Shown: positions 50,902 to 59,824, numbered from the stretch's first letter. The stretch: DNA of 64,000 nt from Streptomyces sp. DG2A-72 (GCF_030499575.1 NZ_JASTLC010000001.1:1240001-1304000); one strand, 5' to 3'. Numbers and translations: made by a program. Notes: generated from the letters alone by a model not told the origin.

Positions 50902-51210
50902 GTGCTCCCACCCGAACTCCCGCCGCTGCCCGCTCTCACGCGCGCGGAGGGTGAGTTGATCGACCGTTACCTCGATGTGGTCGACCTGCTGGGCCGGATC
51001 AACCCGGCACACCACGGGGACACCTACCGCGGACTGCGCGCCGCCCAGGCGTTGGTGTCCAAGGCGACCGAGCTGCGCGACGCACTGGCGCTGATGCACC
51101 AGCGGGGCGAGACCGAGCTGCACGCCCCGACGCTCACGCGGGCGCTGCGCGTGCTGGACGGTGAGCGCCGGACGGCGCGCGTCATCGTGCCGCCGCGCTC
51201 CGACAGTTGA
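50902..51210 (+). CDS. Small conserved protein following clpP
   Basis: 102 residues, GTG start, Pro/Leu-rich N-terminus (LPPELPPLPALTRAEGELIDRYL) then helical (YRGLRAAQALVSKATELRDALALMHQRGETELHAPTL). No known domain. Only 6 bp after clpP, so cotranscribed; a partner, adaptor or chaperone role is inference from position. Confidence 0.7.
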   Translation: MLPPELPPLPALTRAEGELIDRYLDVVDLLGRINPAHHGDTYRGLRAAQALVSKATELRDALALMHQRGETELHAPTLTRALRVLDGERRTARVIVPPRSDS

Positions 51211-51609
51211 CGCACAGTTGACGCACCCCGCCTCCGGTCCGGGGGGTTCGCCACCGCGGCGAGACGTCCGGAGCGGAGCTCAAACGGACCAAATGACGTA
51301 CCCCTGTTCGGAGTAGATGTTTGTCGTTTTTTGGGATCGCCGGGGTTGCGCAACCCGCTTGCCTCCGGGGCGGATGAGAGGTTTTCGCGCTGGTCCGGGG
51401 GTCCGCGGGGCCCTCGGCATCCACCCGAACACAGGGGTGTCCACCCGAACGGGTGAGTGGTGAGTAACACCACAAATCCCCGATTCCATTGGGTTTTTCG
51501 CTCACCCGTGAGTGAAGATCCCTGTCTGACGACAAGCCCCCGCCACAGCGGCGGGGCGGTCCGGGCGGACGCCGAGTCCTGCCGCCGCCCGGATGACCGG
51601 TCGACAGAA
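51211..51609. other. Gene-free leader region before the riboswitch
   Basis: About 400 bp with no convincing coding bias on either strand. Contains a perfect 14-bp palindrome GGGTTGCGCAACCC (51343-51356), an AT-rich run (TTTGTCGTTTTTTGGG, 51320-51335) and a CCCCGCC/GGCGGGG hairpin about 51541-51559. Probably the promoter region and long 5' leader of the NlpC/P60 gene. Confidence 0.6.
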
Positions 51610-51768
51610 GTGGATCGGCAGGAGTGGAGGACCCAAGCACGACGGGTCGCCGGAACGGTCACGCCATGACCGGGCCGAGCAGCCCTTGGGGTGAAGCCGC
51701 GTCAGCGGCCGGGCAACTTCGCCAGCCCGAATCCGACAGGTCATCCTTCACAGGCGGCTGACGAAGGG
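51610..51768 (+). ncRNA. ydaO-type c-di-AMP riboswitch
   Basis: Contains the conserved parts in order: GGAGGACCCAAGC..., CCGGGCCGAGCAGCCCTTGG, GGGTGAAGCCGC, the core CAACTTCGCCAGCCCGAATC, CGACAGGTCA and CAGGCGG. The class senses c-di-AMP and in Streptomyces controls wall hydrolases such as rpfA and NlpC/P60 proteins, which is what follows. CCTTC at 51745-51749 can pair with GAAGG at 51763-51767, the Shine-Dalgarno of that gene, suggesting translational control. Boundaries are approximate. Confidence 0.85.
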
Positions 51769-51774
51769 TTGCGC

Positions 51775-52248
51775 ATGACTGCGCTCAATCGTGTCCCGTC
51801 GCTGATGGCCCGAGCCGGTACGGCCTCGGCCCTCACCCTGGCCGCCGTGGGCGGCTCCGTCGTGGCGCCGGGTCTCTCCTCGGAGGCCGCGGCCGCGACT
51901 CCGGCGACGAAGGCGCTCCAGGTCGCGGCTTCCAAGAAGGGCTCGCCGTACAAGTACGGCGCCACGGGGCCGCGCCGGTTCGACTGCTCGGGGCTGACGC
52001 TGTACTCGTACAAGAAGGCGGGCAAGAGCCTGCCGCGGACGGCGGCTCAGCAGTACAACAAGACCCGCCACATCTCCGCCAAGAGCCGCAAGGCCGGAGA
52101 CCTGGTGTTCTTCCACTCGGGCTCGAACGTGTACCACGTCGGCATCTACGCCGGGAAGGGAAAGATCTGGCACTCCCCGAAGACCGGGGACGTCGTGAGG
52201 CTGCAGAAGATCTGGACCAAGAGCGTCTGGTACGGCCGCGTCAAGTGA
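51775..52248 (+). CDS. Secreted NlpC/P60 cell-wall hydrolase
   Basis: 157 residues. Signal peptide ending near AAAA (MARAGTASALTLAAVGGSV...SSEAAAAT). The NlpC/P60 catalytic set is complete: Cys in RRFDCSGLTLYSY, His in YHVGIYAG, second polar residue in KIWHSPKTGD. Cleaves stem peptides of peptidoglycan. ATG 51775 is 6-11 nt after GAAGGG, which belongs to the riboswitch. Confidence 0.93.
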   Translation: MTALNRVPSLMARAGTASALTLAAVGGSVVAPGLSSEAAAATPATKALQVAASKKGSPYKYGATGPRRFDCSGLTLYSYKKAGKSLPRTAAQQYNKTRHISAKSRKAGDLVFFHSGSNVYHVGIYAGKGKIWHSPKTGDVVRLQKIWTKSVWYGRVK

Positions 52249-52255
52249 CCTGAGC

Positions 52256-52293
52256 GACGCGGTGGCGGCGCCCTGACGCGCCGCCACCGCGTC
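52256..52293 (+). terminator. Terminator after NlpC/P60 gene
   Basis: Perfect 16-bp stem GACGCGGTGGCGGCGC / GCGCCGCCACCGCGTC with a 6-nt loop, 7 bp past the stop. Confidence 0.85.
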
Positions 52294-52547
52294 ATCCCAG
52301 CGGTTCGAGAACGAGCACCACACCAAGGCCGTCACCGCGGCCGGCGGCGCCGCGATGTCCCTCAGCTGCGGGCAGTCGTGCAGCTCTTGAGGCAGGACCT
52401 CGAGCTCACGCACACCTACGAGCCCGCCCAGCTGCCCCGCTGCGGTGCACGCCCCGGTCGTCCGCCGGAGCGACGAGACCGCACCCGCCGCGGACGTCTT
52501 CCGGGCCCTGCCGCGCCCCGTTCGGGCGGGCCCGACACACGTGATCT
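52294..52547. other. Gene-poor stretch with possible coding relics
   Basis: No complete gene. Two short plus-strand stretches have coding-like composition: QRFENEHHTKAVTAAGGAAM up to about 52370 and VVQLLRQDLELTHTYEPAQL about 52370-52430, in different frames, with no start and no recognised family. Possibly the remains of a decayed gene; could be chance in GC-rich DNA. Confidence 0.3.
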
Positions 52548-53009
52548 CTAAGGGTCCTGCTGTACCGCCGTCGTCGTCACGGGCCGCGCCGGTACCGTCC
52601 ACGGCAGTTGGACGGAGATCGTCTTGCCGCCCTCCCGGGTGGGCCGGATTCTCAGCTTGCCGCCGAACTCTGCAGTCAGCCAGCGGATGATCACAAGCCC
52701 GCGGCCGTTGTCCTGCTGGACGGCCGCGGGCAGACGTTTGGGAAACCGCGGATGGCTGTCGGTGACGCCGATGCGCAGCTGTTCGTCACGGTCGAGTTCG
52801 ATGTCCACCGTGAAGGTGGGTGACTGCCCGAACGTGTGCTGTACGGCGTTGGTGGCGAGCTCGGAGACGATGAGGCGGATGGTGTCGGCCAGTTCCGTGT
52901 CAGCCGGCAGTCCCCATTCCGCCAGGGTGCCGACCACGTAGGTGCGGGCGGCGGAGACCGAGGCGGGATCGCTCGGCAGAGTGACGGATGCTTCCAGATG
53001 GTCTGCCAT
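52548..53009 (-). CDS. RsbW-like ATP-binding anti-sigma-type protein
   Basis: 153 residues, GHKL fold. N-box in IRLIVSELATNAVQHTF, LRIGVTDSHPRFPKR, G-box QQDNGRGLVIIRWLTAEFG. Short single-domain HATPases of this kind are abundant in Streptomyces and often occur beside an XRE/DUF397 pair, as here. ATG 53009. May bind a partner regulator; kinase activity not shown by sequence. Confidence 0.9.
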   Translation of the reverse strand: MADHLEASVTLPSDPASVSAARTYVVGTLAEWGLPADTELADTIRLIVSELATNAVQHTFGQSPTFTVDIELDRDEQLRIGVTDSHPRFPKRLPAAVQQDNGRGLVIIRWLTAEFGGKLRIRPTREGGKTISVQLPWTVPARPVTTTAVQQDP

Positions 53010-53134
53010 GGCGACGTCGTCCCTTTCCCACGGGACCGCAGTCCGACACGGAGCGGAGGGTTCGAGTACGGTCCCGGACTGGTGCTTCGTCGCCAGACTG
53101 CCATCACCGGGCCGGTCACGGGTGCGATCCACCA

Positions 53135-53150
53135 AGATATGCATATATCT
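53135..53150. promoter_or_regulatory. AT-rich inverted repeat between HATPase and XRE genes
   Basis: AGATAT-GCAT-ATATCT, 6-bp arms around 4 bp. Such an AT-rich 16-mer stands out in this GC-rich DNA. It lies 126 bp from the HATPase start and 72 bp from the XRE start; a candidate operator of the XRE protein. Confidence 0.5.
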
Positions 53151-53221
53151 GTCGCTCGAAGCGGTGAACTCTGCGACGGCAGACCGTATTTGGGCGGCCC
53201 GGAAGGAGTAAGGAGGAGCCC

Positions 53222-54091
53222 ATGCAGCACGGTCCCGCGGTACGCCGCCGAAAACTGGGCGCCGAATTGCGCACGCTGCGCACCGGCGCCGGGCTCACGA
53301 GCGGCGAGGCGGCCCGGCTCGTGGGCTGGCACCAGTCCAAGGTGAGCCGCATCGAGACCGGCGCGAGCGGGGTGAAACCGGCCGATGTGCGGTTACTCCT
53401 GGACGCCTACGGAGTGGCGGATCCTCAACTGCGGGAGTTACTCCTGGTGTTGGCGGGACAGGACGACAGTGCCGGGCGGCACCACTGGTGGCATGCGTAT
53501 CGGGGCGTGCTGCCGCCGACGTACCGGGATTTCATCAGCCTGGAATCCCAGGCCAGCGCGATGCGCACGCTGGAGACCTCCGTCGTTCCGGGGCTGTTGC
53601 AGACGCCGGAGTACGCGCGGGCGGTGACCCGGGCCGCGGTGGGCGGACTGGACGAGGACGCCGGGGACCGGCTGGATGCGCTGGTGGAAGTGCGCCTGGC
53701 CAGGCAGGACGTGCTGCGCTCGCGGCCGCCCCTGGTGCTGAGCGCGGTGCTCGACGAGGCGGTGCTGCACCGGGAGATCGGCGGGCCGGACGTCATGGCA
53801 CGGCAGCTGGAGCGGCTGATCGAGGCGGCGCGCTACCCCCAAGTGCGGCTTCAGGTCCTGCCGTTCGCGGCCGGTGCCCACATCGGCATCACCGGGCCTT
53901 TCGTTATCTTCTCATTTTCGAGCACTTCTGATCTGGATGTGGTTGTTCTGGACCACTTGACGAGTAGCCTCTACCTCGAGCGGAAAGAAGACCTCCGGGC
54001 CTACACCGAGGCCTTCAACACCCTTCAGTTCCACGCCCTTTCGCCCGAGGACTCGTTGGACTACATCGCCGGGATAGGTGCCGGCGTGTAA
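53222..54091 (+). CDS. XRE regulator with DUF5753 domain (WhiJ-like)
   Basis: 289 residues. HTH RRKLGAELRTLRTGAGLTSGEAARLVGWHQSKVSRIETG; the remainder is DUF5753 (YRDFISLESQASAMRTLETSVVPGLLQTPEYARAV, RQLERLIEAARYPQVRLQVLPFAAGAHIG). This family includes WhiJ, which works with a DUF397 partner in development and antibiotic control. ATG 53222 preceded by AGGAGG. Next gene, 9 bp downstream, is the DUF397 partner. Confidence 0.95.
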   Translation: MQHGPAVRRRKLGAELRTLRTGAGLTSGEAARLVGWHQSKVSRIETGASGVKPADVRLLLDAYGVADPQLRELLLVLAGQDDSAGRHHWWHAYRGVLPPTYRDFISLESQASAMRTLETSVVPGLLQTPEYARAVTRAAVGGLDEDAGDRLDALVEVRLARQDVLRSRPPLVLSAVLDEAVLHREIGGPDVMARQLERLIEAARYPQVRLQVLPFAAGAHIGITGPFVIFSFSSTSDLDVVVLDHLTSSLYLERKEDLRAYTEAFNTLQFHALSPEDSLDYIAGIGAGV

Positions 54092-54100
54092 GGAGGCACC

Positions 54101-54325
54101 ATGTCTGCACTGCCTCGGAACGTGACTTCCAGTACTCAACTGCACGGTGTGCAATGGCTGCGCAGCAGCTACAGCACCGGAGCGAACAACTGCGTCGAGA
54201 CGGCCCGGCCGCTTTCCGGCCCCGGGGCCGGGCTGCTGGCCGTACGCGACTCCAAGGACCCGGCCGGACCCGCGCTGCTCTTCTCCCCCGAGAGCTGGGC
54301 GGGATTCACGGCCGCGTTACGGTGA
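54101..54325 (+). CDS. DUF397 protein
   Basis: 74 residues: WLRSSYSTGANNCVETA and AVRDSKDPAGPALLFSPESWAGF, the two halves of DUF397. These small proteins antagonise or bind the neighbouring WhiJ-type XRE regulator. ATG preceded by AGGAGG. Cotranscribed with the XRE gene. Confidence 0.95.
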   Translation: MSALPRNVTSSTQLHGVQWLRSSYSTGANNCVETARPLSGPGAGLLAVRDSKDPAGPALLFSPESWAGFTAALR

Positions 54326-54387
54326 TCGCCCGCACCTCGCGACCCCTCTGCATCAGTTCGCGCGACGCACGGCCATGTCACGCCGAC

Positions 54388-55515
54388 TCATGGTCGCGTC
54401 TCGCCGATCACTCCCACAGCACGCTCGATCTGCTCCTCGGAGAGGTCCGCGCGGGCGGTGAGCCTCAGCCGTGAGATGCCGTCGGGCACGGAAGGAGGAC
54501 GGAAGCAGCCCACGGCGAGACCTGCCGTACGGCACTCGGCCGCCCACCGCACGGCACCCTCCGGGGACGGCGCGCGCACGGAGACGACCGCGGCGTCCGG
54601 ACGTACCGCTTCCAGACCCGCGGCGGTCAGGCGTGTGTGGAGTTCGCGTGCCACCGCACGCGCCCGCGCCGCCCGCTCCGGCTCGCGGCGCAGCAGCCTG
54701 AGCGCCGCCAGGGCCGCTCCCGCCGCGGCGGGGGCCAGGCCCGTGTCGAAGATGAACGTGCGGGCCGCGTTGACCAAGTGCTCGATGACCCGGGCGGGTC
54801 CGAGGACGGCGCCGCCCTGGCTGCCGAGCGACTTGGACAGCGTGACCGTCACCACGACATCGTCGGCGCCCGCGAGTCCCGCGCCGTGCGGGGCGCCGCG
54901 CCCGCCGTCGCCGAGGACGCCGAGACCGTGGGCGTCGTCGACGACCAGACCGGTGCCGTGCTCCCGGCATGCCGTCGCCAGCTCGGTCAGCGGGGCGGCG
55001 TCGCCGTCGACCGAGAAGACCGTGTTGGACACGGCGACGGCGGGCCCCTCATGCGTCCGGAGTGCCTTGCGTACGGCGTCCGGGTCGGCGTGTGCGACGA
55101 CCTGGGTGGTGCCGCGGGCCAGCCGGCAGCCGTCGATCAGCGAGGCGTGGTTGCCGGCGTCGGAGACGATCAGTGAGCCGTGCGGGGCCAGCGCGGTGAC
55201 CGCGGCGAGGTTGGCCGCGTAGCCGGAGGAGAACACCAGGGCCGCCTCGAAGCCGCAGAAGTCCGCCAGCTCGCGTTCCAGTTCGGCGTGGAGCGCGGTC
55301 GTGCCGGTGACCAGCCGGGAGCCGGTGGCGCCGCCGCCCCAGGTGCGGGCCGCGGAGGTGGCCCCCTCGACGACCTCGGGGTGGCGGGCCAGGCCCAGGT
55401 AGTCGTTGCTCGCGAGGTCGAGCAGCGGCGAGTCGGCGGGGCGGGGGCGCAGGGTCCGTACCAGTCCGGCGCGGCGGCGCAGCTCCGCCTGTTCGTCGAT
55501 CCAGCCGAACGCCAT
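54388..55515 (-). CDS. bioF: 8-amino-7-oxononanoate synthase
   Basis: 375-residue PLP enzyme condensing pimeloyl-thioester and alanine, first dedicated step of biotin ring building. DLASNDYLGLARHPEV, GATGSRLVTGTTALHAELE, SSGYAANLAAVTAL, DDAHGLGVLGDGG, PLP Lys in TLSKSLGSQGGAVLG. Divergent from bioBAD. ATG 55515 has GGAGG 6-10 nt upstream. Confidence 0.95.
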   Translation of the reverse strand: MAFGWIDEQAELRRRAGLVRTLRPRPADSPLLDLASNDYLGLARHPEVVEGATSAARTWGGGATGSRLVTGTTALHAELERELADFCGFEAALVFSSGYAANLAAVTALAPHGSLIVSDAGNHASLIDGCRLARGTTQVVAHADPDAVRKALRTHEGPAVAVSNTVFSVDGDAAPLTELATACREHGTGLVVDDAHGLGVLGDGGRGAPHGAGLAGADDVVVTVTLSKSLGSQGGAVLGPARVIEHLVNAARTFIFDTGLAPAAAGAALAALRLLRREPERAARARAVARELHTRLTAAGLEAVRPDAAVVSVRAPSPEGAVRWAAECRTAGLAVGCFRPPSVPDGISRLRLTARADLSEEQIERAVGVIGETRP

Positions 55516-55662
55516 GACTCCTCCGGGGCTTTTGTAGGCAGTGCACAGACACTAGTCGCACGACCAGCCGCCCAGGATGTGGCAATACCCACACCTTGAA
55601 CCGCCTCTGTTGTCCGATCTCTCCTTGGCCCGGGGCGGTTCCGTAGGACAGGATCGGACCTC

Positions 55663-56835
55663 ATGGACCTGCTGAACACGCTGGTGGACAAGGGGCTTCG
55701 GCGCGAGCTGCCGACCCGCGAGGAAGCACTGGCCGTCCTCGCCACCTCCGACGACGACCTGCTCGATGTGGTGGCCGCGGCCGGCAAGGTACGCCGGCAC
55801 TGGTTCGGCCGACGGGTGAAACTCAACTACCTCGTCAACCTCAAGTCCGGCCTGTGCCCGGAGGACTGCTCCTACTGCTCCCAGCGGCTGGGCTCCACGA
55901 CCGGGATCCTGAAGTACAGCTGGCTGGGGCCCGACGAGGCCTCCCAGGCAGCGGCGGCCGGGCTGGCCGGGGGCGCCAAGCGGGTCTGTCTGGTGGCGTC
56001 CGGACGCGGTCCCACCGACCGTGACGTGGACCGGGTCGCGGGCACCATCAAGGCGATCAAGGAACAGAACGAGGGCGTCGAGGTGTGCGCCTGCCTCGGT
56101 CTGCTCTCCGACGGCCAGGCCGAGCGGCTGCGCGAGGCCGGCGCGGACGCCTACAACCACAACCTCAACACCTCCGAGGCGACGTACGGCGACATCACCA
56201 CCACCCACACCTACGCCGACCGCGTCGACACCGTGCAGAAGGCGCACGCGGCCGGGCTGTCCGCCTGCTCGGGCCTGATCGCCGGCATGGGCGAGTCGGA
56301 CGAGGACCTGGTGGACGTCGTCTACTCGCTGCGTGAGCTGGACCCGGACTCGGTTCCGGTCAACTTCCTGATCCCGGTCGAGGGCACCCCGCTCGCCAAG
56401 GAGTGGCACCTCACCCCGCAGCGCTGTCTGCGCATTCTCGCGATGGTGCGGTTCGTCTGCCCGGACGTCGAGGTGCGGATCGCGGGCGGCCGTGAGGTCC
56501 ATCTGCGCACGATGCAGCCTCTTGCCCTGCACCTGGCCAACTCGATCTTCCTCGGCGACTATCTGACCACCGAGGGCCAGGCGGGCCAGGCGGACCTGGA
56601 GATGATCGCGGACGCCGGGTTCGAGGTGGAGGGCACGGATCAGGTGACGCTGCCGGAGCACCGGGCGGCCGGCGGGTGCCACGAGGGCGGCGGAGCATGC
56701 GGTTCCGCACCTCAGGCCTCCACACCTCAGGACTCCACACCTCAGGCCTCCACATCCCAGATCAACGAGGCCCGTACGGACCTCGTCGCCGTACGCCGCC
56801 GGGGCGCCGGAACGGACCTCGCGCCCAATGCCTGA
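55663..56835 (+). CDS. bioB: Biotin synthase
   Basis: 390-residue radical SAM enzyme inserting sulfur into dethiobiotin. CPEDCSYC [4Fe-4S] motif; [33 protein letters not shown] (the Arg near the [2Fe-2S] cluster). About 45 residues longer than typical: the C-terminal extension is low-complexity, encoded partly by a 15-bp tandem repeat. The stop overlaps bioA by 8 nt. Terminal CHEGGGACG may bind metal. Confidence 0.95.
   Translation: MDLLNTLVDKGLRRELPTREEALAVLATSDDDLLDVVAAAGKVRRHWFGRRVKLNYLVNLKSGLCPEDCSYCSQRLGSTTGILKYSWLGPDEASQAAAAGLAGGAKRVCLVASGRGPTDRDVDRVAGTIKAIKEQNEGVEVCACLGLLSDGQAERLREAGADAYNHNLNTSEATYGDITTTHTYADRVDTVQKAHAAGLSACSGLIAGMGESDEDLVDVVYSLRELDPDSVPVNFLIPVEGTPLAKEWHLTPQRCLRILAMVRFVCPDVEVRIAGGREVHLRTMQPLALHLANSIFLGDYLTTEGQAGQADLEMIADAGFEVEGTDQVTLPEHRAAGGCHEGGGACGSAPQASTPQDSTPQASTSQINEARTDLVAVRRRGAGTDLAPNA
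56710..56754 (+). repeat. Tandem 15-bp repeat in bioB 3' end
   Basis: Three copies of CCTCAGGCCTCCACA (middle copy with one change, GGAC), encoding [15 protein letters not shown] in frame. A fourth degenerate unit follows. Copy number change would alter BioB length by 5 residues. Confidence 0.85.
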
Positions 56836-58108
56836 CCTGACCGTCCCCGAGCTGCTGGAACTCGACAGGCGGCACGTCTGGCATCCGTACGGGCCCATGC
56901 CGGGCTTGGTGGAGCCGCTCGTCGTGGAGTCGGCGAGCGGGGTCCGGCTGAAACTCGCGGACGACGCGGGCGAGTTGATCGACGGCATGTCGTCCTGGTG
57001 GTCGGCGATCCACGGCTACCACCACCCCGTGCTCGACGAGGCCGCGCGCGAGCAGCTCGGCAGGATGAGCCATGTGATGTTCGGCGGGCTCACCCACGAG
57101 CCCGCCGTACGGCTCGCGAAGCACCTTGTCGACATGTCACCCAACGGCCTGGAGCATGTCTTCCTCACCGACTCCGGTTCGGTGTCGGTCGAGGTGGCGG
57201 CCAAGATGTGCCTCCAGTACTGGCGTTCGCTGGGCCGCCCGGCGAAGCAGCGCCTGCTGACCTGGCGCGGCGGCTATCACGGCGACACCTGGCAGCCGAT
57301 GTCGGTGTGCGATCCCGAGGGGGGGATGCATGACCTGTGGACAGGCGTGCTCCCACGCCAGGTGTTCGCCGACGCGCCGCCGACGGAGTACGACGAGGCG
57401 TACGCCGATCACCTGCGCGCGCTGATCGAGCGGCACGCCGACGACCTGGCCGCGGTGATCGTCGAGCCGGTCGTGCAGGGCGCGGGCGGAATGCGGTTCC
57501 ACTCCCCCGCGTATCTGCGGGTGCTGCGTGAGGCGTGCGACGCGTACGGCGTGCTGCTGGTGTTCGACGAGATCGCGACCGGGTTCGGGCGGACGGGCGC
57601 GCTGTTCGCGGCGGAGCACGCGGCGGTGACGCCCGATGTGATGTGCGTCGGCAAGGCTCTGACCGGCGGCTATATGACGATGGCCGCCACCCTGTGCACA
57701 TCCCGGGTGGCCGAGGGCATCTCGCGCGGCGAGGTGCCGGTGCTGGCGCACGGCCCGACGTTCATGGGCAATCCGCTGGCCGCGTCGGTGGCCTGCGCCT
57801 CGATCGAGCTGCTGCTCGGCCAGGACTGGCTCGCGGAGGTGAAGCGGATCGAGGCGGGACTGCGGGAGGGGCTGGCCGAGGCCGCGGCGCTCCCGGGTGT
57901 TCGCGATGTCCGCGTCCTCGGTGCCATCGGGGTCGTCCAGCTCGACCACGCGGTGGACATGAGGGCGGCCACGGCGGCGGCCGTGCGCGAGGGCGTGTGG
58001 CTGCGGCCGTTCCGCGACCTCGTCTACACGATGCCGCCGTATGTCACGGGCGACACGGACGTCGCACGGATCGCGCGCGCGGTGTGCGCGGCGGCGCGGG
58101 AGGGATGA
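56828..58108 (+). CDS. bioA: Adenosylmethionine--8-amino-7-oxononanoate aminotransferase
   Basis: 426-residue class III PLP enzyme making 7,8-diaminopelargonate. [72 protein letters not shown] Lys in [32 protein letters not shown] 56828 overlaps bioB; bioD begins 1 bp after its stop. Confidence 0.97.
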   Translation: MPDLTVPELLELDRRHVWHPYGPMPGLVEPLVVESASGVRLKLADDAGELIDGMSSWWSAIHGYHHPVLDEAAREQLGRMSHVMFGGLTHEPAVRLAKHLVDMSPNGLEHVFLTDSGSVSVEVAAKMCLQYWRSLGRPAKQRLLTWRGGYHGDTWQPMSVCDPEGGMHDLWTGVLPRQVFADAPPTEYDEAYADHLRALIERHADDLAAVIVEPVVQGAGGMRFHSPAYLRVLREACDAYGVLLVFDEIATGFGRTGALFAAEHAAVTPDVMCVGKALTGGYMTMAATLCTSRVAEGISRGEVPVLAHGPTFMGNPLAASVACASIELLLGQDWLAEVKRIEAGLREGLAEAAALPGVRDVRVLGAIGVVQLDHAVDMRAATAAAVREGVWLRPFRDLVYTMPPYVTGDTDVARIARAVCAAAREG

Positions 58109-58109
58109 C

Positions 58110-58829
58110 ATGCCGGTCCTGGTGATCACGGGCACGGGCACGGAGGTCGGCAAGACCGTCGCGACAGCCGCCGTCGCCGCCGCAGCGCTCGCGGCCGGGC
58201 GGTCGGTGGCCGTCCTGAAGGCCGCGCAGACGGGCGTACGACCGGACGAGCGCGGGGACGCCGACGAGGTCGCGCGGCTCGCGGGTGCCGTGACGGCGGT
58301 CGAACTCGCCCGGTATCCGGACCCGTTGGCGCCGGCGACGGCCGCGCAACGCGCCGGATGCGCTCCGGTCCACCCGCACGACATCGCCGAGGCCGCCGCC
58401 AAGCTGGCCGCCGAGCACGATCTGGTGCTGGTGGAGGGAGCGGGCGGGCTCCTCGTACGGTTCGACCCGGCGGGCGGCACACTGGCGGACGCGGCACGGC
58501 TGCTGGCGGCGCCGGTACTGGTCGTGGCCTCAGCCGGCCTGGGCACGCTCAACACGACGGAGCTGACAGCACGTGAAATCCGCTCCCGCCAGCTGGACTT
58601 GGCAGGAATCGTGATCGGCAGCTGGCCCAAGGCGCCCGATCTGGCGTCCCGTTGCAATCTCGCGGACCTGCCGATCGTCGCCGACGCCCCGCTGCTCGGC
58701 GCGCTCCCCGCCGGGGCCGCCGCGCTCGAACCCGCCGACTTCCGTGCGGCGGCGCCCACTTGGCTGGCACCGCGGCTGGAGGGCATGTGGGACGCGGAGG
58801 CGTTCCGGGTACGGGAAGCGCCCCGATAG
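58110..58829 (+). CDS. bioD: Dethiobiotin synthetase
   Basis: 239 residues. P-loop [39 protein letters not shown]. Closes the ureido ring of dethiobiotin with ATP and CO2. Last gene of bioBAD; its stop lies in the loop-proximal side of a GCGCCCC-GATA-GGGGCGC hairpin that leads into a dispersed element. Confidence 0.95.
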   Translation: MPVLVITGTGTEVGKTVATAAVAAAALAAGRSVAVLKAAQTGVRPDERGDADEVARLAGAVTAVELARYPDPLAPATAAQRAGCAPVHPHDIAEAAAKLAAEHDLVLVEGAGGLLVRFDPAGGTLADAARLLAAPVLVVASAGLGTLNTTELTAREIRSRQLDLAGIVIGSWPKAPDLASRCNLADLPIVADAPLLGALPAGAAALEPADFRAAAPTWLAPRLEGMWDAEAFRVREAPR

Positions 58830-58912
58830 GGGCGCGGGGGCTGTGTCAATTTGCGGCTCCGCCGCGATGGGGCCCCCGCTCGAGCAAATTCGAGAGTGGG
58901 GGAGCAACCAGC
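58829..58912 (+). repeat. Dispersed intergenic element, long form (copy 2) with terminator
   Basis: 84 bp starting GGGGCGCGGG and ending GCAACCAGC; inverted relative to the copy at 27151-27243, same ends and core. The left end forms the right arm of GCGCCCC-GATA-GGGGCGC (58818-58835), the bioD terminator. It abuts a lipase relic. Confidence 0.75.
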
Positions 58913-59035
58913 TCCCGCCACTACCTCAAGAACCTCGGCGGAACGGCGTACGTCGACGACTTCGTCTCGGTCGCCGGCAGCTCCTTCCTGACCTCGCTCA
59001 ACTCCGGTGACGGGACGCCGGGCAGTGCGTCGTAC
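58910..59035 (+). pseudogene. Relic of a secreted lipase (class 2/EstA-like)
   Basis: About 41 codons: [40 protein letters not shown]. In intact lipases these two parts (after the GHSMGG serine, and around the SSFLTALNSGDETPG loop) are separated by about 20 residues containing the catalytic-site neighbourhood; here they are fused. No start, no serine, no catalytic Asp/His. A gene fragment left next to a repeat. Confidence 0.65.
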
Positions 59036-59134
59036 CCAGTTACTGGTCCACACGACCCGCGAACGGCCGGGGGTGCGCGGGGCGCGTCCGGGGGACAATC
59101 GCGGTAGGCCACTCCATCCGCTCAGGAGGTCGCC

Positions 59135-59824
59135 ATGCCGCAACGGCCCGCCACCGGCTCCGGCAAGGTGTCACGGGATCCCGTGCACCACCCGCTGTTC
59201 GCCCGGTACTACGCCCGTATCAGCGTCGCCGCCGAGTCACGCATGGGCATGGGCGCCGTGCGCGACCGCATGCTGTCCGGGCTGTCCGGGCGGGTGATCG
59301 AGATCGGGGCGGGCAACGGCCTGAACTTCGCGCACTATCCGAGCGCGGTCTCGGAGGTCGTCGCCATCGAACCGGAGCGCCTGCTGCGGCAGTTGGCGGT
59401 GGAGTCCGCGCTGCGGGCCGAGGTGCCGGTGGATGTGGTGCCGGGTGCGGCGGAGGCGTTGCCGGTCAAGAGCGAGGCCTTCGACGCGGTGGTGCTGTCG
59501 CTGGTGCTGTGCAGTGTGCGGGACGTCTCGCGGGCGCTCGGCGAGGTGCGGCGGGTGCTGCGGCCCGGCGGTGCCGTGCGGTTCTTCGAGCACGGCAGGG
59601 GCGGCGGCCGGGTGATGCGCTTCACCCAGCGCGCGCTGGACAGCACGGTGTGGCCGCGGCTGAACGGGGGCTGCCATGTGGCCCGGGACCCGATCGCCGG
59701 ACTGCGGGCCGCCGGGTTCGAACTCGGCCCGTACCGGCGGGTGCTGATGCCGGAGAACGGGCCGACGTTGCCGACCTCGTACTGCGTCCTGGGCACGGCG
59801 TGGCGGCCTACGGTCGACTCATAG
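59135..59824 (+). CDS. Class I SAM-dependent methyltransferase
   Basis: 229 residues. SAM-binding VIEIGAGNGLNFAHYP, acidic end of strand 2 AIEPERLLR, PGAAEALPVKSEAFDAVVLSLVLC, LRPGGAVRFFEHGR. Methyltransferase_11/UbiE-like; substrate not determinable. ATG 59135 with AGGAGG. The 3' end overlaps the convergent toxin gene by 6 nt. Confidence 0.9.
   Translation: MPQRPATGSGKVSRDPVHHPLFARYYARISVAAESRMGMGAVRDRMLSGLSGRVIEIGAGNGLNFAHYPSAVSEVVAIEPERLLRQLAVESALRAEVPVDVVPGAAEALPVKSEAFDAVVLSLVLCSVRDVSRALGEVRRVLRPGGAVRFFEHGRGGGRVMRFTQRALDSTVWPRLNGGCHVARDPIAGLRAAGFELGPYRRVLMPENGPTLPTSYCVLGTAWRPTVDS

Noticed and set aside
56701..56760. CRISPR-like direct repeats in the bioB tail
   Set aside because: Three contiguous 15-bp copies without spacers, in frame and coding; a simple tandem repeat.
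57137..59143. 668-codon minus-strand frame opposite bioA/bioD
   Set aside because: Antisense shadow of bioA and bioD, no domain and no ribosome site.
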